Positions 63,893-64,000 of a DNA stretch of 64,000 nucleotides are shown here, one piece after another (positions within the stretch are counted from its first letter, which is position 1; each line of letters opens with the position of its first letter). Both the position numbers and the translations under genes were made by a program. A model generated the notes under the pieces. That model was not told the origin of the DNA. It did no database searches and was given only the letters and a program-made list of their open reading frames with translations. This DNA is from Pseudomonas sp. ANT_J12 (GTDB lineage Bacteria; Pseudomonadota; Gammaproteobacteria; Pseudomonadales; Pseudomonadaceae): the NCBI RefSeq assembly GCF_008370045.1, contig NZ_VOBN01000006.1, positions 300,762 through 364,761 on the forward strand, written 5' to 3'.

Positions 63893-64000
63893 CTAGCCCC
63901 TACTCAATCCAGTCAAACGCGATGACAACGCTTGCATGGCGCGGCTGACCTGATCGAGCGCCTGGGCGTCACGGGCGTTCTCCTCACTGATGCTGTTGAT
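63893..64000 (-). CDS. 3' end of a methyl-accepting chemotaxis protein (partial)
   Basis: 35 codons to a TAG at 63893: INSISEENARDAQALDQVSR then AMQALSSRLTG. The sequence is the helical C-terminal tail of an MCP signalling domain; the gene continues beyond the window. Its presence here, where comM or its usual neighbours would be expected, leaves the right boundary of the island open. Confidence 0.7.
   Translation of the reverse strand: MNSISEENARDAQALDQVSRAMQALSSRLTGLSRG

Noticed and set aside
1..64000. tRNA, rRNA or tmRNA genes
   Set aside because: None seen on either strand by eye; a covariance-model scan would settle it.

Overview
The window is high-GC chromosomal DNA of a fluorescent-group Pseudomonas. 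The organism is inferred from gene content and order (kauB, MFS, PLD, MocR, PuuB-like, dadR/dadA/ridA/dadX, a PuuR/PauR-like regulator, cytochrome c5, xpt, rep, a ProE-like GGDEF-EAL protein, MATE, LysR, comM), which resembles from memory the PA5290-PA5312 stretch of P. aeruginosa, and from the typical Pseudomonas REP/REPIN repeats. No rRNA or tRNA gene and no CRISPR array was seen.

Layout. (1) 1-24943 is ordinary core sequence. It holds polyamine/aminobutyraldehyde and D-alanine catabolism with its regulators, purine salvage, a DNA helicase, c-di-GMP turnover, a multidrug exporter and a chemoreceptor, separated by REP elements. (2) 24944-25502 is a scar with the C-terminal relic of an AAA ATPase. 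(3) 25503-41955 is one minus-strand, tightly packed operon of about 16.5 kb: srfA, srfB (actin/Hsp70-like ATPase), srfC (dynamin-like P-loop NTPase), a bitopic Pro-rich protein, a secreted VWA protein, an ABC ATPase, an FtsX-type permease, a formylglycine-generating-enzyme-like protein, two lipoproteins and a membrane-anchored VWA protein. The ATPase/permease/FGE-like/lipoprotein block resembles the TagTSRQ signalling module of type VI secretion, but no T6SS gene is present. SrfA and the last VWA protein also appear to share an N-terminal domain. This is the best candidate for an undescribed envelope-spanning machine. (4) 42161-44331 holds a DUF4432 epimerase-like exoprotein and a two-gene unit of unknown function.

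(5) From 45011 an accessory island begins inside comM, whose C-terminal half remains at 44358-45010. A Tn7-like transposon of the AbaR/Tn6022 type (tnsA, tnsB, tnsC, tniQ, a zinc-ribbon tniE-like gene, a small ORF) starts with TGT and two putative TnsB sites exactly at the comM break. Next come a 614-residue unknown protein, an intact IS21-family element with a 7-bp target duplication, an HTH/ImmA-IrrE/PIN-like operon, an sce7726-like nuclease candidate tail-to-tail with a beta-family protein, a decayed IS3-family element, gene debris, a possible group II intron 5' fragment, and the 3' end of a chemoreceptor gene running off the window. Neither the right transposon end nor the N-terminal half of comM is visible. 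The island is less GC-rich than the flanking core and looks like cargo with defence or addiction functions.
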